DNA from: an uncultured Clostridia bacterium
GTDB taxonomy: Bacteria; Bacillota; Clostridia; RGIG6154
Assembly: GCA_934446135.1 (NCBI GenBank)
Contig: CAKSDT010000006.1
Location: 1-32,557, forward strand
DNA: 32,557 nucleotides
Reading direction: 5' to 3'
How positions within the stretch are numbered: position 1 is the stretch's first letter; each line of letters begins with the position of its first letter. A program made the translations under genes and the position numbers. This document shows positions 23,595 through 31,711 of the stretch, piece after piece. The notes under the pieces are model-generated. The model searched no databases and was not told the origin of the DNA. It saw only the letters and a list, made by a program, of their open reading frames with translations.

Positions 23595-23617
23595 AATTCT
23601 AAAAATAATGATATAAT
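23589..23617 (+). promoter_or_regulatory. Promoter of the small Cys-rich protein gene
   Basis: TTGCAA (23589-23594), 17-nt spacer, TATAAT (23612-23617), ending 29 nt before the ATG. The palindromic -35 is shared with the minus-strand promoter. Confidence 0.65.
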
Positions 23618-23646
23618 AACCTCACTAAATAGGAAAAGGTGATTAT

Positions 23647-23829
23647 ATGGAAACATCATCGCTGTGTTTAAACTGCATCTATGGCAAAAATCTCATCAAC
23701 AAAGATATCCTTTGTTCTAAGAGAGGAATAGTTTCACCAAATTATTGCTGTAAAAAACATGTAATGGATATGACTAAAATAAACGCTCGTAAAAAACACA
23801 ATATCCAAGGTTCAATCAACATTAACTGA
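23647..23829 (+). CDS. Small cysteine-rich protein (60 aa), possible metal-binding knuckle
   Basis: A free-standing 60-residue gene with its own promoter, SD AAAGGTGA and terminator, which argues that it is real. Cysteines are arranged as CLNC near residues 7-10, another C near 23, and a CC pair near 34-35 followed by KKH, so it could bind zinc or iron. The segment SKRGIVSPNYCC resembles small uncharacterised clostridial proteins, but I cannot assign a function. It is divergent from the spoVB-like gene. Confidence 0.7.
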   Translation: METSSLCLNCIYGKNLINKDILCSKRGIVSPNYCCKKHVMDMTKINARKKHNIQGSININ

Positions 23830-23858
23830 CAGTTAGATCAACTGTTAGTTTTGTTTTA
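23824..23858 (+). terminator. Terminator after the small Cys-rich gene
   Basis: AACTGACAGTT (23824-23834) pairs with AACTGTTAGTT (23840-23850) with one G-U pair and a 5-base loop, then TTTGTTTT. It overlaps the stop codon and also lies at the 3' end of the converging GerMN gene. Confidence 0.8.
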
Positions 23859-24759
23859 TTATATAACTTTCATTTCTTGAAAACGGTTCGTTAAATATCA
23901 TATGAATATATGATTCGCTTTTTTGTCCCTCAATAAGAAACTGAACCTGGTTAACAGTATCGAGTTCGGTAAGGCTGTTAACTATAGAATAGACAGTAAG
24001 TGCTTCGGCAGCAGTTCCGCCGGGATGTTTTGTTATAAACTCTTTTGAAAGATTAACAAAACAAGTTCCCTCTTTCGTTTCAACCGAAAGAATTTTTGTG
24101 TCTGCAGGTATCGTCTTGACGAGTTCTGAGTTTTCGGGACCTTTTAAAAGTTCCTGAACTATTTTAAGTTCGGCAGTTTCCTTATCCGAAACAGTTATTG
24201 CTCTTGACTCAGCAACAAGACCTTCCGCATCCTGAGATGCAAAATAAAGTTTAGCATATTTGGTAACCGTCGTTTCATCATAAACATCAAATACTATATC
24301 CGAAGGATACAGTATACCTATTTTTATTCCTTCAGAATCCACATAATCTTTACCGTCCACCGTTATAAGTATTCCGCCAATACCGCTTATCAATGTTACG
24401 GAATCTGTCAACGCCGCATTTAAAAACACTGTACCTATGTTATCGAGATTATATATTTCTTTCGAAAAGTCAATGTATGCGATTGTTTCTTTAATACTTA
24501 TGTTGTTAATTTTAACATTTTTTGGGAAAACGGATTTTCTTCCGGGTTTTGAAGGCGACTCCATCATTTTCTCAATTACTTTTTGTATTGCCTCGGCTTT
24601 ATCTGAAAAGTTTATTTTATAACTCTCAGAAACAACACCGTCTTGATTTTCATTTATATAGTATACTTCGGCAGATTGGGCGGCTTTATTTGTGCCGCAG
24701 GAACACGCCAAACAAGTTAAAATTATACACATAATAATACAAATTTGTTTTTTCAACAT
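23845..24759 (-). CDS. GerMN-domain lipoprotein
   Basis: A 304-residue lipoprotein with signal ending LACSCG (lipobox LACS-C region, about residues 17-22) and two GerMN domains at about residues 40-150 and 170-290. Each includes the domain's strand pattern: AYIDFSKEIYNL in the first and CFVNLSKEF in the second. GerM-type proteins act in sporulation and germination envelopes, but the domain also occurs in general cell-envelope lipoproteins. The start overlaps the kinase stop (TAATG), with GGAGG in the kinase tail, so it is co-expressed with the two-component system and may be its accessory or sensor lipoprotein. Confidence 0.87.
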   Translation of the reverse strand: MLKKQICIIMCIILTCLACSCGTNKAAQSAEVYYINENQDGVVSESYKINFSDKAEAIQKVIEKMMESPSKPGRKSVFPKNVKINNISIKETIAYIDFSKEIYNLDNIGTVFLNAALTDSVTLISGIGGILITVDGKDYVDSEGIKIGILYPSDIVFDVYDETTVTKYAKLYFASQDAEGLVAESRAITVSDKETAELKIVQELLKGPENSELVKTIPADTKILSVETKEGTCFVNLSKEFITKHPGGTAAEALTVYSIVNSLTELDTVNQVQFLIEGQKSESYIHMIFNEPFSRNESYIIKQN

Positions 24760-26210
24760 TATATATCCTCCTTGCCGGTAGTTAAACCCTTAGGCAAAAT
24801 CACAGTAAACTTTGTTCCCTGGTTTTCCTTACTCTCACAATAGACAGTTCCATTGTGTAAAAGTACAGTTTCTTTAACAATTGAAAGTCCGAGTCCTGTA
24901 CCTCCGCTTGCTCTTGAGCGTGCTTTGTCAACTCTGTAAAACCTGTCGAAAACCTGTTCTGTCTCACCCTCAGGTATTCCGATTCCGTTGTCCTCTACTT
25001 CAACGCGGCAGTTATCACCTTCGTTGAACACAAACAAACTTACAATACCTCCGTTCGGAGTATACTTTATTGCATTATCAGTAAGATTGTAAATAACCTG
25101 CCATATTTTTTCTCTGTCAACCATGGCAAGAACTTCGTGTTTTGTATGAAGTTTAAGATCGATGTTTTTGCTTTCCGCTACAGGAGTAAGACTTTTAACG
25201 ATTCTTTCTGTCATTTCATTTATATCAGAAATTTTTTTGTCAAGCAAATCCTTTTTAGAATCAAGTTTTGTCAGTTGAAGCAGTCTGTCAATAATTTTTG
25301 TCAGACGGTCAATTTCTCCGTTAATATCCCCCATAAACTCCTTAACATATTCATCGTTTAAAGGATCCATAGAACATATTGATTCTGAAAGAAGTTTTAT
25401 TGAACTAAGCGGTGTTTTAAGTTCATGTGAAGCATTTGACACGAAAAGACGCCTTTTTTCTTCCATTTCATCAAGTTTGTCAGTAAGTGTGTTGAAAGCC
25501 TCCGAAAGTTGTGCGATTTCATCATTTCCCTTTACAGGAACCTTCTCCGACAGTGAAACGCTCTCCATCTTTTTAATAAGCATGGTAAGCCTTTCGATAG
25601 GTCCGACGACAATATCTGCCATTATTGAACTGAAAACACCTACAAGAATTATAACGACCAATGATATTACCATAAAGATCCATTTTAATTCATTTATAAA
25701 ATTGTCAGTCGTTGTGGTTACATTCGTTACATAAACTACCCCGACATTTTCTGACGATATTATAACTGATGCAGCACAGTTAATACTGTTGCCGTTATCG
25801 TATTTATAAACATTCACGAGATCTTTTCCTTTAAGCGCCGAAATCATTTCCGCATTTAAAAATATTTTTCCATAAAGATTTCTGTCTGTAGAAGTATCAT
25901 AAATAACTCTTGCATATGAGTCGGAAATTATTACTCTTGTAGTATCTCCAATATCAAGCCTGTTTAATACATACGGTATCTCATCAGGATCTGCCGCTAT
26001 GTAATCAGAAACAACATTCGCTATCATATTGGCTTTTGAAAGAGTCGAAACTTTAGCGTCATTATAAAGGTATTGTGAAACAGCCGCAAGAATATATGCT
26101 GAAATAAACACAAGGGTAAGCACTATAATTCCTATGTATGTAGCAACCAGTTTTAACCTTATCTTTCCAAATTTCAGTTTTTTAAGTTTCTTTGTAATAA
26201 TAACCAACAC
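24759..26210 (-). CDS. Membrane sensor histidine kinase (HAMP-HisKA-HATPase)
   Basis: About 483 residues. The first membrane helix (VATYIGIIVLTLVFISAYIL) is followed by an extracytoplasmic sensor of roughly 120 residues and a second helix (IFMVISLVVIILVGVF). HAMP then leads to HisKA with SHELKTPLSSIK (phospho-His), N-box NLTDNAIKYTP, G1 DNGIGIP and G2 GTGLGLSI, all intact. The start is uncertain: the frame is open to 26255. GTG 26210 or the adjacent TTG are the likeliest, overlapping the regulator gene by about 29 nt. PhoR/WalK-like; stimulus unknown. A downstream GerMN lipoprotein suggests an envelope signal. Confidence 0.92.
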   Translation of the reverse strand: MLVIITKKLKKLKFGKIRLKLVATYIGIIVLTLVFISAYILAAVSQYLYNDAKVSTLSKANMIANVVSDYIAADPDEIPYVLNRLDIGDTTRVIISDSYARVIYDTSTDRNLYGKIFLNAEMISALKGKDLVNVYKYDNGNSINCAASVIISSENVGVVYVTNVTTTTDNFINELKWIFMVISLVVIILVGVFSSIMADIVVGPIERLTMLIKKMESVSLSEKVPVKGNDEIAQLSEAFNTLTDKLDEMEEKRRLFVSNASHELKTPLSSIKLLSESICSMDPLNDEYVKEFMGDINGEIDRLTKIIDRLLQLTKLDSKKDLLDKKISDINEMTERIVKSLTPVAESKNIDLKLHTKHEVLAMVDREKIWQVIYNLTDNAIKYTPNGGIVSLFVFNEGDNCRVEVEDNGIGIPEGETEQVFDRFYRVDKARSRASGGTGLGLSIVKETVLLHNGTVYCESKENQGTKFTVILPKGLTTGKEDI

Positions 26211-26862
26211 CCCATTTTGTAAGAATGTATTTGGGCTGAGCAGGGTCCGGCTCAATTTTTTCTCTCAGCCTTCTCACATGAACATCAACAGTTCTCGCAT
26301 CACCCGGATATTCATAACCCCAAACAAGTTCCAAAAGCCTGTCTCTCGAGTACACCTGACCCGGATTTGAGAGTAAAAGCGACATTATATCATACTCCTT
26401 AACCGTAAGTTCAATATTCTTTCCGTCAACTTTAAGACTTCTTGTATTGCTGTCAAGAACAAGGCCGCTTTCAGTTGACACACCGGGTGTTTTCGCACTT
26501 TCTCTTGAATGCCTTCTGAGTAGTGCCTTTACTCTTGCCTTAAGTTCCAGAATATTAAACGGCTTAGTCATATAGTCATCAGCACCGTAATCAAGACCGA
26601 TAATTTTATCCATATCTTCGCTTTTTGCAGTAAGCATAATTATGGGAACAGATGAAGTTTCTCTGATTTGCTGACAAACCTGAAGTCCGTCCAGTTTTGG
26701 AAGCATAAGATCTAAAACAATAAGGTCTATTGATTTATCTTTTGCACATCTTACAGCCTCTTCACCATCCATTGCCGTAACAACATCATATCCATCTTGC
26801 TCAAAATTAAATTTTAATCCTTTAACAAGTAATTTTTCATCATCAACAATAAGTAATTTCAT
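26182..26862 (-). CDS. OmpR/PhoB-family response regulator
   Basis: A 226-residue regulator. The receiver has the acidic pair in LIVDDEKLL, phospho-Asp in DLIVLDLMLP (about residue 52), and the switch Thr and Lys in MLTAKS and TKPF. The C-terminal winged helix has VKEYDIMSLLLSNPGQVYSRDRLL-type recognition region and RTVDVHVRRLREKI. It pairs with the overlapping kinase gene. The ATG at 26862 has GGAGG upstream and is chosen over an in-frame start at 26877. It resembles the PhoP/WalR group. Confidence 0.95.
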   Translation of the reverse strand: MKLLIVDDEKLLVKGLKFNFEQDGYDVVTAMDGEEAVRCAKDKSIDLIVLDLMLPKLDGLQVCQQIRETSSVPIIMLTAKSEDMDKIIGLDYGADDYMTKPFNILELKARVKALLRRHSRESAKTPGVSTESGLVLDSNTRSLKVDGKNIELTVKEYDIMSLLLSNPGQVYSRDRLLELVWGYEYPGDARTVDVHVRRLREKIEPDPAQPKYILTKWGVGYYYKET

Positions 26863-26904
26863 TATATCTGCCTCCAATTACTAATAATAAAACCGCTTAC
26901 AAAT

Positions 26905-26933
26905 ATAATACTACAAAATTTACCTAAGTGCAA
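26905..26933 (-). promoter_or_regulatory. Possible promoter of the two-component operon
   Basis: Minus-strand TTGCAC (26933-26928), 17-nt spacer, TATTAT (26910-26905). The -35 match is modest. Confidence 0.45.
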
Positions 26934-26950
26934 GCAAAACAAAAATTTTA

Positions 26951-26979
26951 TTGATTTATTTATTGTATTATGCTATAAT
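26951..26979 (+). promoter_or_regulatory. Promoter of the DacF-like gene
   Basis: TTGATT (26951-26956), 17-nt spacer, TATAAT (26974-26979), followed by a T-rich start region and the ATG at 27020. Confidence 0.65.
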
Positions 26980-27019
26980 TTTTTTGTATTACAGTTCTTT
27001 TGAGAGGAATACTTAGTTT

Positions 27020-28294
27020 ATGAAAAGAATAGTGTGTTTAACTCTTTCGATTATTGTTATATTTTTTTCAATCACTGTGAATGCTGAAAAACTTCCTAAA
27101 ATTTTTTCATCGTCATATTTTCTTGCTGATATTTCAAACGATACTGTGTTGGCAGAAAAAAATTCAGATGTAACTTTCAAACCGGCTGATTTTTCAAAAT
27201 TTATGGTTGCATATATTATATCCGAAACTTACGATTATAACAAGCCAATTCCTGTAACGGGAGATTTTCATTTTTATAACAGTTACGGCAATATTGCCTC
27301 AATAAGTTCAGGTGTTGTTTATACAGTAAAGCAGCATTTGTCAAATATGCTGCTTTTGTACTCGGATGCAAGTGCTGAAATACTTGCGTCAAAATATTCC
27401 GGAAACTGCGATGCCTTTACAAACGAAATGAACAAAACAGCGGAAAAACTAGGTATGAAATCGACTGTATATTCTTCGCCTACAGGTTATGATGAAGAAG
27501 GTGTTTCGAAAACCACTATAAAAGACCAGTTTATTCTTATAAAGCAAATTTACTCAAACGACAAACTGATGGATATATTTAAAACTGTTGTTTTTGAACT
27601 TCCGGATGAAAACGGGGATTTAAAAAAAATGACAAGCCGAAACCATCTTTTAAGCAAATATACATATGACTTATATAACTATTCTTACGCAAACGGGCTG
27701 ATGACATCAATTATAGACGGCAAAATAAGTATTGCTGCAACGGCAAAAAAAGGCAACACTTCATTGCTTGCATTTGCTTTGAATTGCGATATAGATGAAA
27801 TGAATGTTTACAGGGATGCCATAAATTTGTTCGAACACGGTTTCAATAATTTTGTATTTAAAACTGTTTGCACTGAATCGGAAGCACTAACTCAGGTTAA
27901 GGCTCCTTCGACCATTGTAGGAAATTTAGTTATTGTTTCCGACAGACAGTTAAATGTCCTCCTGCCCGTAGGTTTTGATGATAAAAAGATAAAAAAGGTT
28001 TTTGATTTGCCTGAGCAAATTTCCGGCAACATTAAAAAAGGAGAAAAACTCGGGACTGCCAGTTTTTACTACGAAAACAAATTCTTAGGAAAAGTCACGC
28101 TTATTGCATCTAAAAATGCAAAATTTAATATTTTTGCACACTGGCACAGCAATATTTTTAAATTCAACACATTGCCGCTTCTTTTTATTATAGTTTTGTT
28201 TTTGATATTAATGCTTATCAGAAACAATAATTTAAAGAAAAAGGCTCTGCGGAAAAAACGCAAAGATGAGATAATGAAAAAAATCAATAAATGA
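27020..28294 (+). CDS. DacF-like S11 peptidase homolog with all catalytic motifs altered
   Basis: A 424-residue secreted membrane-anchored homolog of D-alanyl-D-alanine carboxypeptidases. Signal peptide residues 1-22, S11 fold about 30-265, beta-rich C-domain, and a C-terminal membrane helix (LPLLFIIVLFLILMLI) with a basic tail. Aligned by eye to DacF, the SxxK motif reads D57-F-S-K60 (PADFSKFM). The SxN motif region reads LYS in LLLYSDASAEI. The KTG motif reads MTS (ANGLMTSI). The nucleophile and partner residues are thus missing while the scaffold (KLGMKSTVYSSPTGYDEEG) is kept. Probably a non-enzymatic peptidoglycan-binding or regulatory protein. The frame is intact, so it is not a decaying gene. 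Confidence 0.85.
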   Translation: MKRIVCLTLSIIVIFFSITVNAEKLPKIFSSSYFLADISNDTVLAEKNSDVTFKPADFSKFMVAYIISETYDYNKPIPVTGDFHFYNSYGNIASISSGVVYTVKQHLSNMLLLYSDASAEILASKYSGNCDAFTNEMNKTAEKLGMKSTVYSSPTGYDEEGVSKTTIKDQFILIKQIYSNDKLMDIFKTVVFELPDENGDLKKMTSRNHLLSKYTYDLYNYSYANGLMTSIIDGKISIAATAKKGNTSLLAFALNCDIDEMNVYRDAINLFEHGFNNFVFKTVCTESEALTQVKAPSTIVGNLVIVSDRQLNVLLPVGFDDKKIKKVFDLPEQISGNIKKGEKLGTASFYYENKFLGKVTLIASKNAKFNIFAHWHSNIFKFNTLPLLFIIVLFLILMLIRNNNLKKKALRKKRKDEIMKKINK

Positions 28295-28303
28295 GGTTTT
28301 AAA

Positions 28304-29134
28304 ATGAATGATAAAACAATTATGTATCAGTTAACAGAAACGGGAAGTTTTTGTATGTCTTTTGTCATAATAACGAAAGAAGACAATGCAATAGTTATAG
28401 ATGGCGGTGATGTTCCTGATATGCCGCTTTTAAAGGAATATGTAGGCAACAGAAAAATAAAGGCATGGATATTAACACATGCACATTCTGACCATATAGG
28501 CGGTTTCAACTACCTTGCAGCAAATGATGAAATCGATAATGTTGAAAAAGTGTACTATAACTTCCCCAGATATAACTTTGTTGAGAAATACGAGCCACAG
28601 GATGCACATACACTCCTAGATTTTAACAATATAATTGACAAAATAAGAGGAAGAACAGGCATACCTATAAAGGGTACGGTTATAAACATTGATGAAGTTA
28701 CAATAGAGTTTTTATATCATCACGATGAAAAAGATAATCTTATTTATAACGCACTTAATGACAGTTCGCTTGTTTTTATGCTTAAAACCCCGAATAAGAA
28801 AGTTTTGTTTTTAGGTGATTTAGGTCCTGAGGGCGGAGACTTGCTATATTATAACAGCCGTGACAAATTAAAATGCGATATTGTTCAAATGGCACATCAC
28901 GGTCATAGGTGCTGCGGACCTGAAATATATATAGCAGCAGATCCGTCGGCCTGCCTTTGGTGCTGCCCTGATTGGCTGTATAACGAACCGGCGGACCCTG
29001 ATTATATGAAGTATCAACCATACAGAAACCGTCTCAGAATGTATGGGACTTCAGTTACAAGACAATGGATGGACAAAATCGGAATTAAAACACATTATGT
29101 GACTATGCACGGAACAAACAAAATAGAACTATAA
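28304..29134 (+). CDS. MBL-fold metallo-hydrolase (ComEC-type)
   Basis: A 276-residue metallo-beta-lactamase-fold protein. Metal ligands are visible in LTHAHSDHIGG (HxHxDH, about residues 58-65), FLGDLG (Asp, about 170) and AHHGH (about 199). The end motif TMHGTNKIEL carries a late His. The sequence around VFMLKTPNKKVLFLGDLG is typical of the ComEC/Rec2 C-terminal-like MBL group. No signal peptide; cytoplasmic. It follows the DacF-like gene by 9 nt with SD GAGG, sharing its transcript. The substrate is unknown. Confidence 0.85.
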   Translation: MNDKTIMYQLTETGSFCMSFVIITKEDNAIVIDGGDVPDMPLLKEYVGNRKIKAWILTHAHSDHIGGFNYLAANDEIDNVEKVYYNFPRYNFVEKYEPQDAHTLLDFNNIIDKIRGRTGIPIKGTVINIDEVTIEFLYHHDEKDNLIYNALNDSSLVFMLKTPNKKVLFLGDLGPEGGDLLYYNSRDKLKCDIVQMAHHGHRCCGPEIYIAADPSACLWCCPDWLYNEPADPDYMKYQPYRNRLRMYGTSVTRQWMDKIGIKTHYVTMHGTNKIEL

Positions 29135-29142
29135 ACGAACTG

Positions 29143-29168
29143 AAACGCCGCACTAAAATGCGGCGTTT
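29143..29168. terminator. Strong stem-loop terminator after the MBL-fold gene
   Basis: AAACGCCGCA (29143-29152) and TGCGGCGTTT (29159-29168) pair perfectly with a six-base loop, then CTTATT. It can act in both directions. Confidence 0.85.
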
Positions 29169-29233
29169 CTTATTACACATATTATTGCACACAAAAAAAG
29201 AAGTATAAGCAATGCGTATCTAAAAATTTTCAT
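29153..29233 (-). CDS. Possible 26-residue membrane mini-protein
   Basis: Minus-strand ATG at 29233, preceded by GGGTGA at suitable spacing, encodes MKIFRYALLILL and a further hydrophobic run including two Cys. It ends RNAAF with its TAG inside the terminator loop. A single transmembrane span with basic ends is coherent. It lies 47 nt downstream of the SpoIIQ-like gene on the same strand. It could be chance; no family recognised. Confidence 0.3.
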   Translation of the reverse strand: MKIFRYALLILLFLCAIICVIRNAAF

Positions 29234-29280
29234 TTACAGTCACCCGTTAAATTGTATGACGCAAAATGAAAATTATAGAC

Positions 29281-29922
29281 CTATTTTATATATTCAAGCG
29301 GATTAATAAAAACATCTTCTTTTATTATTTCAAAATGAATATGAGTACCCTCTTTTGACTCAAGCGGTATTTCTCCGCCGGCCTTACCTATAACCTGTCC
29401 TTTTTGAACTTCTTGTCCCTCTACAATATCTGCCGTTGACTTTAAGCCGCTGTATACCGTCACACTGTCATCCGGATGCTTTATCTTTACAGTTTGCCCC
29501 ATCAAATCGTTAACACCGGCAAAACTGACAATTCCCTTTTCGGCGGCATATACATCATCACCGGAATTTGCTTTGATATCAACTCCCTGATGAGTACGAT
29601 AATCGTCCATTGTTTTAGAATATATTTGTTTGTCCATAGAGTATTCTGCCGAAATTTCACCAAACACAGGTTTTGAATACTGCATCTTAGGCGTTTCCGT
29701 AACTGCAGGTGTTTCTGCTTTCACATTGTTTTCAGTATCATTGTTCGGTTTATCGTCTTTAACCTTAACATCGCTCCTTACTTCCTTTTCGACTTTTGGA
29801 ACTGTACTCTCTGACTTTTCTTTATCAGGTTCCGGTGCTTTCACCGCAACAGTTGTTATTGCCATACATATAAACAAAAAAACCAATACATAAGTAATTC
29901 TTCTACCAATTTTTGATTTCAT
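29281..29922 (-). CDS. M23-family metallopeptidase, SpoIIQ-like
   Basis: A 213-residue protein with an N-terminal membrane helix (about residues 8-28), a charged Lys/Glu/Asp/Pro linker (about 30-85) and a C-terminal LytM/M23 domain. The zinc ligands appear intact: HQGVDI and HIHFEI. Architecture and length match SpoIIQ, the forespore half of the SpoIIQ-SpoIIIAH channel. In Clostridia, unlike Bacillus, SpoIIQ keeps the LytM zinc site. SD GGAGG precedes the ATG at 29922. A sigma-F/G-type promoter upstream supports a forespore role. Alternative: a generic cell-wall endopeptidase. Confidence 0.8.
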   Translation of the reverse strand: MKSKIGRRITYVLVFLFICMAITTVAVKAPEPDKEKSESTVPKVEKEVRSDVKVKDDKPNNDTENNVKAETPAVTETPKMQYSKPVFGEISAEYSMDKQIYSKTMDDYRTHQGVDIKANSGDDVYAAEKGIVSFAGVNDLMGQTVKIKHPDDSVTVYSGLKSTADIVEGQEVQKGQVIGKAGGEIPLESKEGTHIHFEIIKEDVFINPLEYIK

Positions 29923-29954
29923 ATTTATTCCTCCAAACAAAATCTTATATGTGT

Positions 29955-29983
29955 ATTTTTTACACGATTTGGTAAATTTATAC
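29955..29983 (-). promoter_or_regulatory. Sigma-F/sigma-G-type promoter of the SpoIIQ-like gene
   Basis: Minus-strand GTATA (29983-29979), a 15-nt spacer and GTAAAAAAT (29963-29955) fit the forespore pattern GYATA-N15-GGNNANANT except for one position. It ends 32 nt before the ATG. Confidence 0.5.
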
Positions 29984-30001
29984 CTCAGTTAAAAATAAAT
30001 G

Positions 30002-30030
30002 TTGATTATAAAACTTAAATATGATATTAT
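30002..30030 (+). promoter_or_regulatory. Promoter of the SLH protein gene
   Basis: TTGATT (30002-30007), 17-nt spacer, TATTAT (30025-30030). A second TATAAT at 30038-30043 without a good -35 is an alternative -10. Confidence 0.5.
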
Positions 30031-30064
30031 TAATGTGTATAATAAAGTTTCGGAGGATAAATAT

Positions 30065-31636
30065 ATGAAAAAGTTTTTACTATTGTTTGTATGTTTAATT
30101 CTAATTTTAGAAAGTATTTCTGTTTTTGCCGCAACTTTTCCCGATGTGCAAAACCATTGGGCAGAAAAAGAAATTGATGCTTTGACAAACAGAAAAATAA
30201 TAACCGGTTACGACAACGGTAATTTTGGGCCTGAAGACAGTATAAAAAGGGTTGATGCACTTTTGCTTGCAGCGAGAATTATCGGTGCTGCTGATGTTGA
30301 GAGAAGTGCATACCTTGACATATCAAATGAAAAATACTATTCCGAACTTAAAGATCTCGGATTTGACGGATATGAGAAAACGCTTTCATTTCTCATATAC
30401 AATGACTTGTATACAGTTAAAGAAATAAAAGATTTTTTAAGCAATTCCAAAGGTTCTGAGCCGCTTAAAAGAATTGAAGCAGCGGAAATGCTTGCTAAAA
30501 TATCAGGTAAAGCAGATGAACTCAAAAATACAAGCGTCAGATTAAATTTCAATGATGCTGAAGAAATTCCGGCGGAGAAAGCCATATATGTTTCGTATTG
30601 CCAGCAGCAAGGATTAATGAAAGGTATGGACAATAACAACTTTAATCCTGATGGAAATGTTACCCGTGCTCAGATTGCTGTTATGTTATATAGAGTGTCT
30701 GAGGCGAACAAAATAGTTTATTCCCAAGGAACCATTACCGAAATCAACTCCGTTAACGATTCGATTAAATATGTAGAAAGCGATAAAACTCAGAAAAATA
30801 TCAACGGAATGAAGAAGTTCAGTTTAAAACTCAACGGAGAGAAGATTTCAGACATTGAGAAACTGAATGTGGGAGATACTATCAATGTAATATTCAGCGG
30901 TGATACTATTTCTCTTATCGAATGTCTTTCTGACTTAAAGACAGAAGAATTGAGCGGAATATTTGAAGGTTCAACAGTAACCAAAAATGAACAAAGAATT
31001 AAAATTCTTCCCGATAACGATACATCTTCGCGTTCTTTCACCCTTTCTTCAGACTGTCAGGTTACGGTAAACGGTTCAAAAGGAACTTTAAACTCTCTGA
31101 CAGCCGGTGACCACATAACAATTACACTTAATTCTGACATTGTTGTCAAGATAATTTCAAAAAATGTCAGAACAACGGTAAAAGGATATATAAGCAAGAT
31201 TGTTATTTCAAATTCACCATCCGTTGCAATACTTTCAAACGGCAAAACATCTGAATACTCGTTTTCGTCTTCGGACACTGAAATAAAACTTGATAATAAT
31301 GTGATAGATATATATTCTTTAAAATTGGGATATGAAGCAGAACTTACGCTTTTCAATGATAAGATTGAATCAATCAGTGCTAACTCTAAAGAGGTTATTG
31401 ATACTGATACATATATAAACGGAACCGTAAAACTTGTTAACACTTCTTTTAACTATTTGATAGTGACAAGCGGCCAAAACGCCGAAACACAGGTGTTTAT
31501 AAATTCAAAGACGGTAATTCACGATGCAAACGGAAAAACTGTTAAATTTGGCAGCGATCTTAATGGTTCAACTGTTAAAATCAAATACAGAACCGAGGAT
31601 TCTGCAGCAATTGCAGAAAATATAGCATTAAATTAA
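30065..31636 (+). CDS. SLH-domain surface protein with four tandem beta repeats
   Basis: A 523-residue secreted cell-wall protein. Signal peptide about 1-22; then SLH domains at about 24-73 (FPDVQNHWAEKEIDAL, ITGYDNGNFGPEDSI), a divergent one about 83-150, and a third about 158-215 (GMDNNNFNPDGNVTRAQ). These bind secondary wall polymer. Residues about 216-523 form four repeats of about 75 residues (starting near 216, 295, 368 and 448). Each repeat runs from a strand such as GTITEI, to a fixed NG turn, to GDTINV or similar, then a final IxxI strand. The ATG at 30065 has GGAGG; a far-upstream in-frame ATG at 29999 has no SD. The gene is monocistronic. Confidence 0.9.
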   Translation: MKKFLLLFVCLILILESISVFAATFPDVQNHWAEKEIDALTNRKIITGYDNGNFGPEDSIKRVDALLLAARIIGAADVERSAYLDISNEKYYSELKDLGFDGYEKTLSFLIYNDLYTVKEIKDFLSNSKGSEPLKRIEAAEMLAKISGKADELKNTSVRLNFNDAEEIPAEKAIYVSYCQQQGLMKGMDNNNFNPDGNVTRAQIAVMLYRVSEANKIVYSQGTITEINSVNDSIKYVESDKTQKNINGMKKFSLKLNGEKISDIEKLNVGDTINVIFSGDTISLIECLSDLKTEELSGIFEGSTVTKNEQRIKILPDNDTSSRSFTLSSDCQVTVNGSKGTLNSLTAGDHITITLNSDIVVKIISKNVRTTVKGYISKIVISNSPSVAILSNGKTSEYSFSSSDTEIKLDNNVIDIYSLKLGYEAELTLFNDKIESISANSKEVIDTDTYINGTVKLVNTSFNYLIVTSGQNAETQVFINSKTVIHDANGKTVKFGSDLNGSTVKIKYRTEDSAAIAENIALN

Positions 31637-31660
31637 ATTTATAACTAACGGACACATAAA

Positions 31661-31698
31661 AAAAGTACGCTCACTTTAAAATCAGTGTGCGTACTTTT
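31661..31698. terminator. Bidirectional terminator after the SLH gene
   Basis: Arms 31661-31675 and 31684-31698 are complementary with one mismatch and an 8-base loop. A- and T-rich flanks on the two sides allow use by both converging transcripts. Confidence 0.8.
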
Positions 31699-31711
31699 AA
31701 TATTAATTCTT

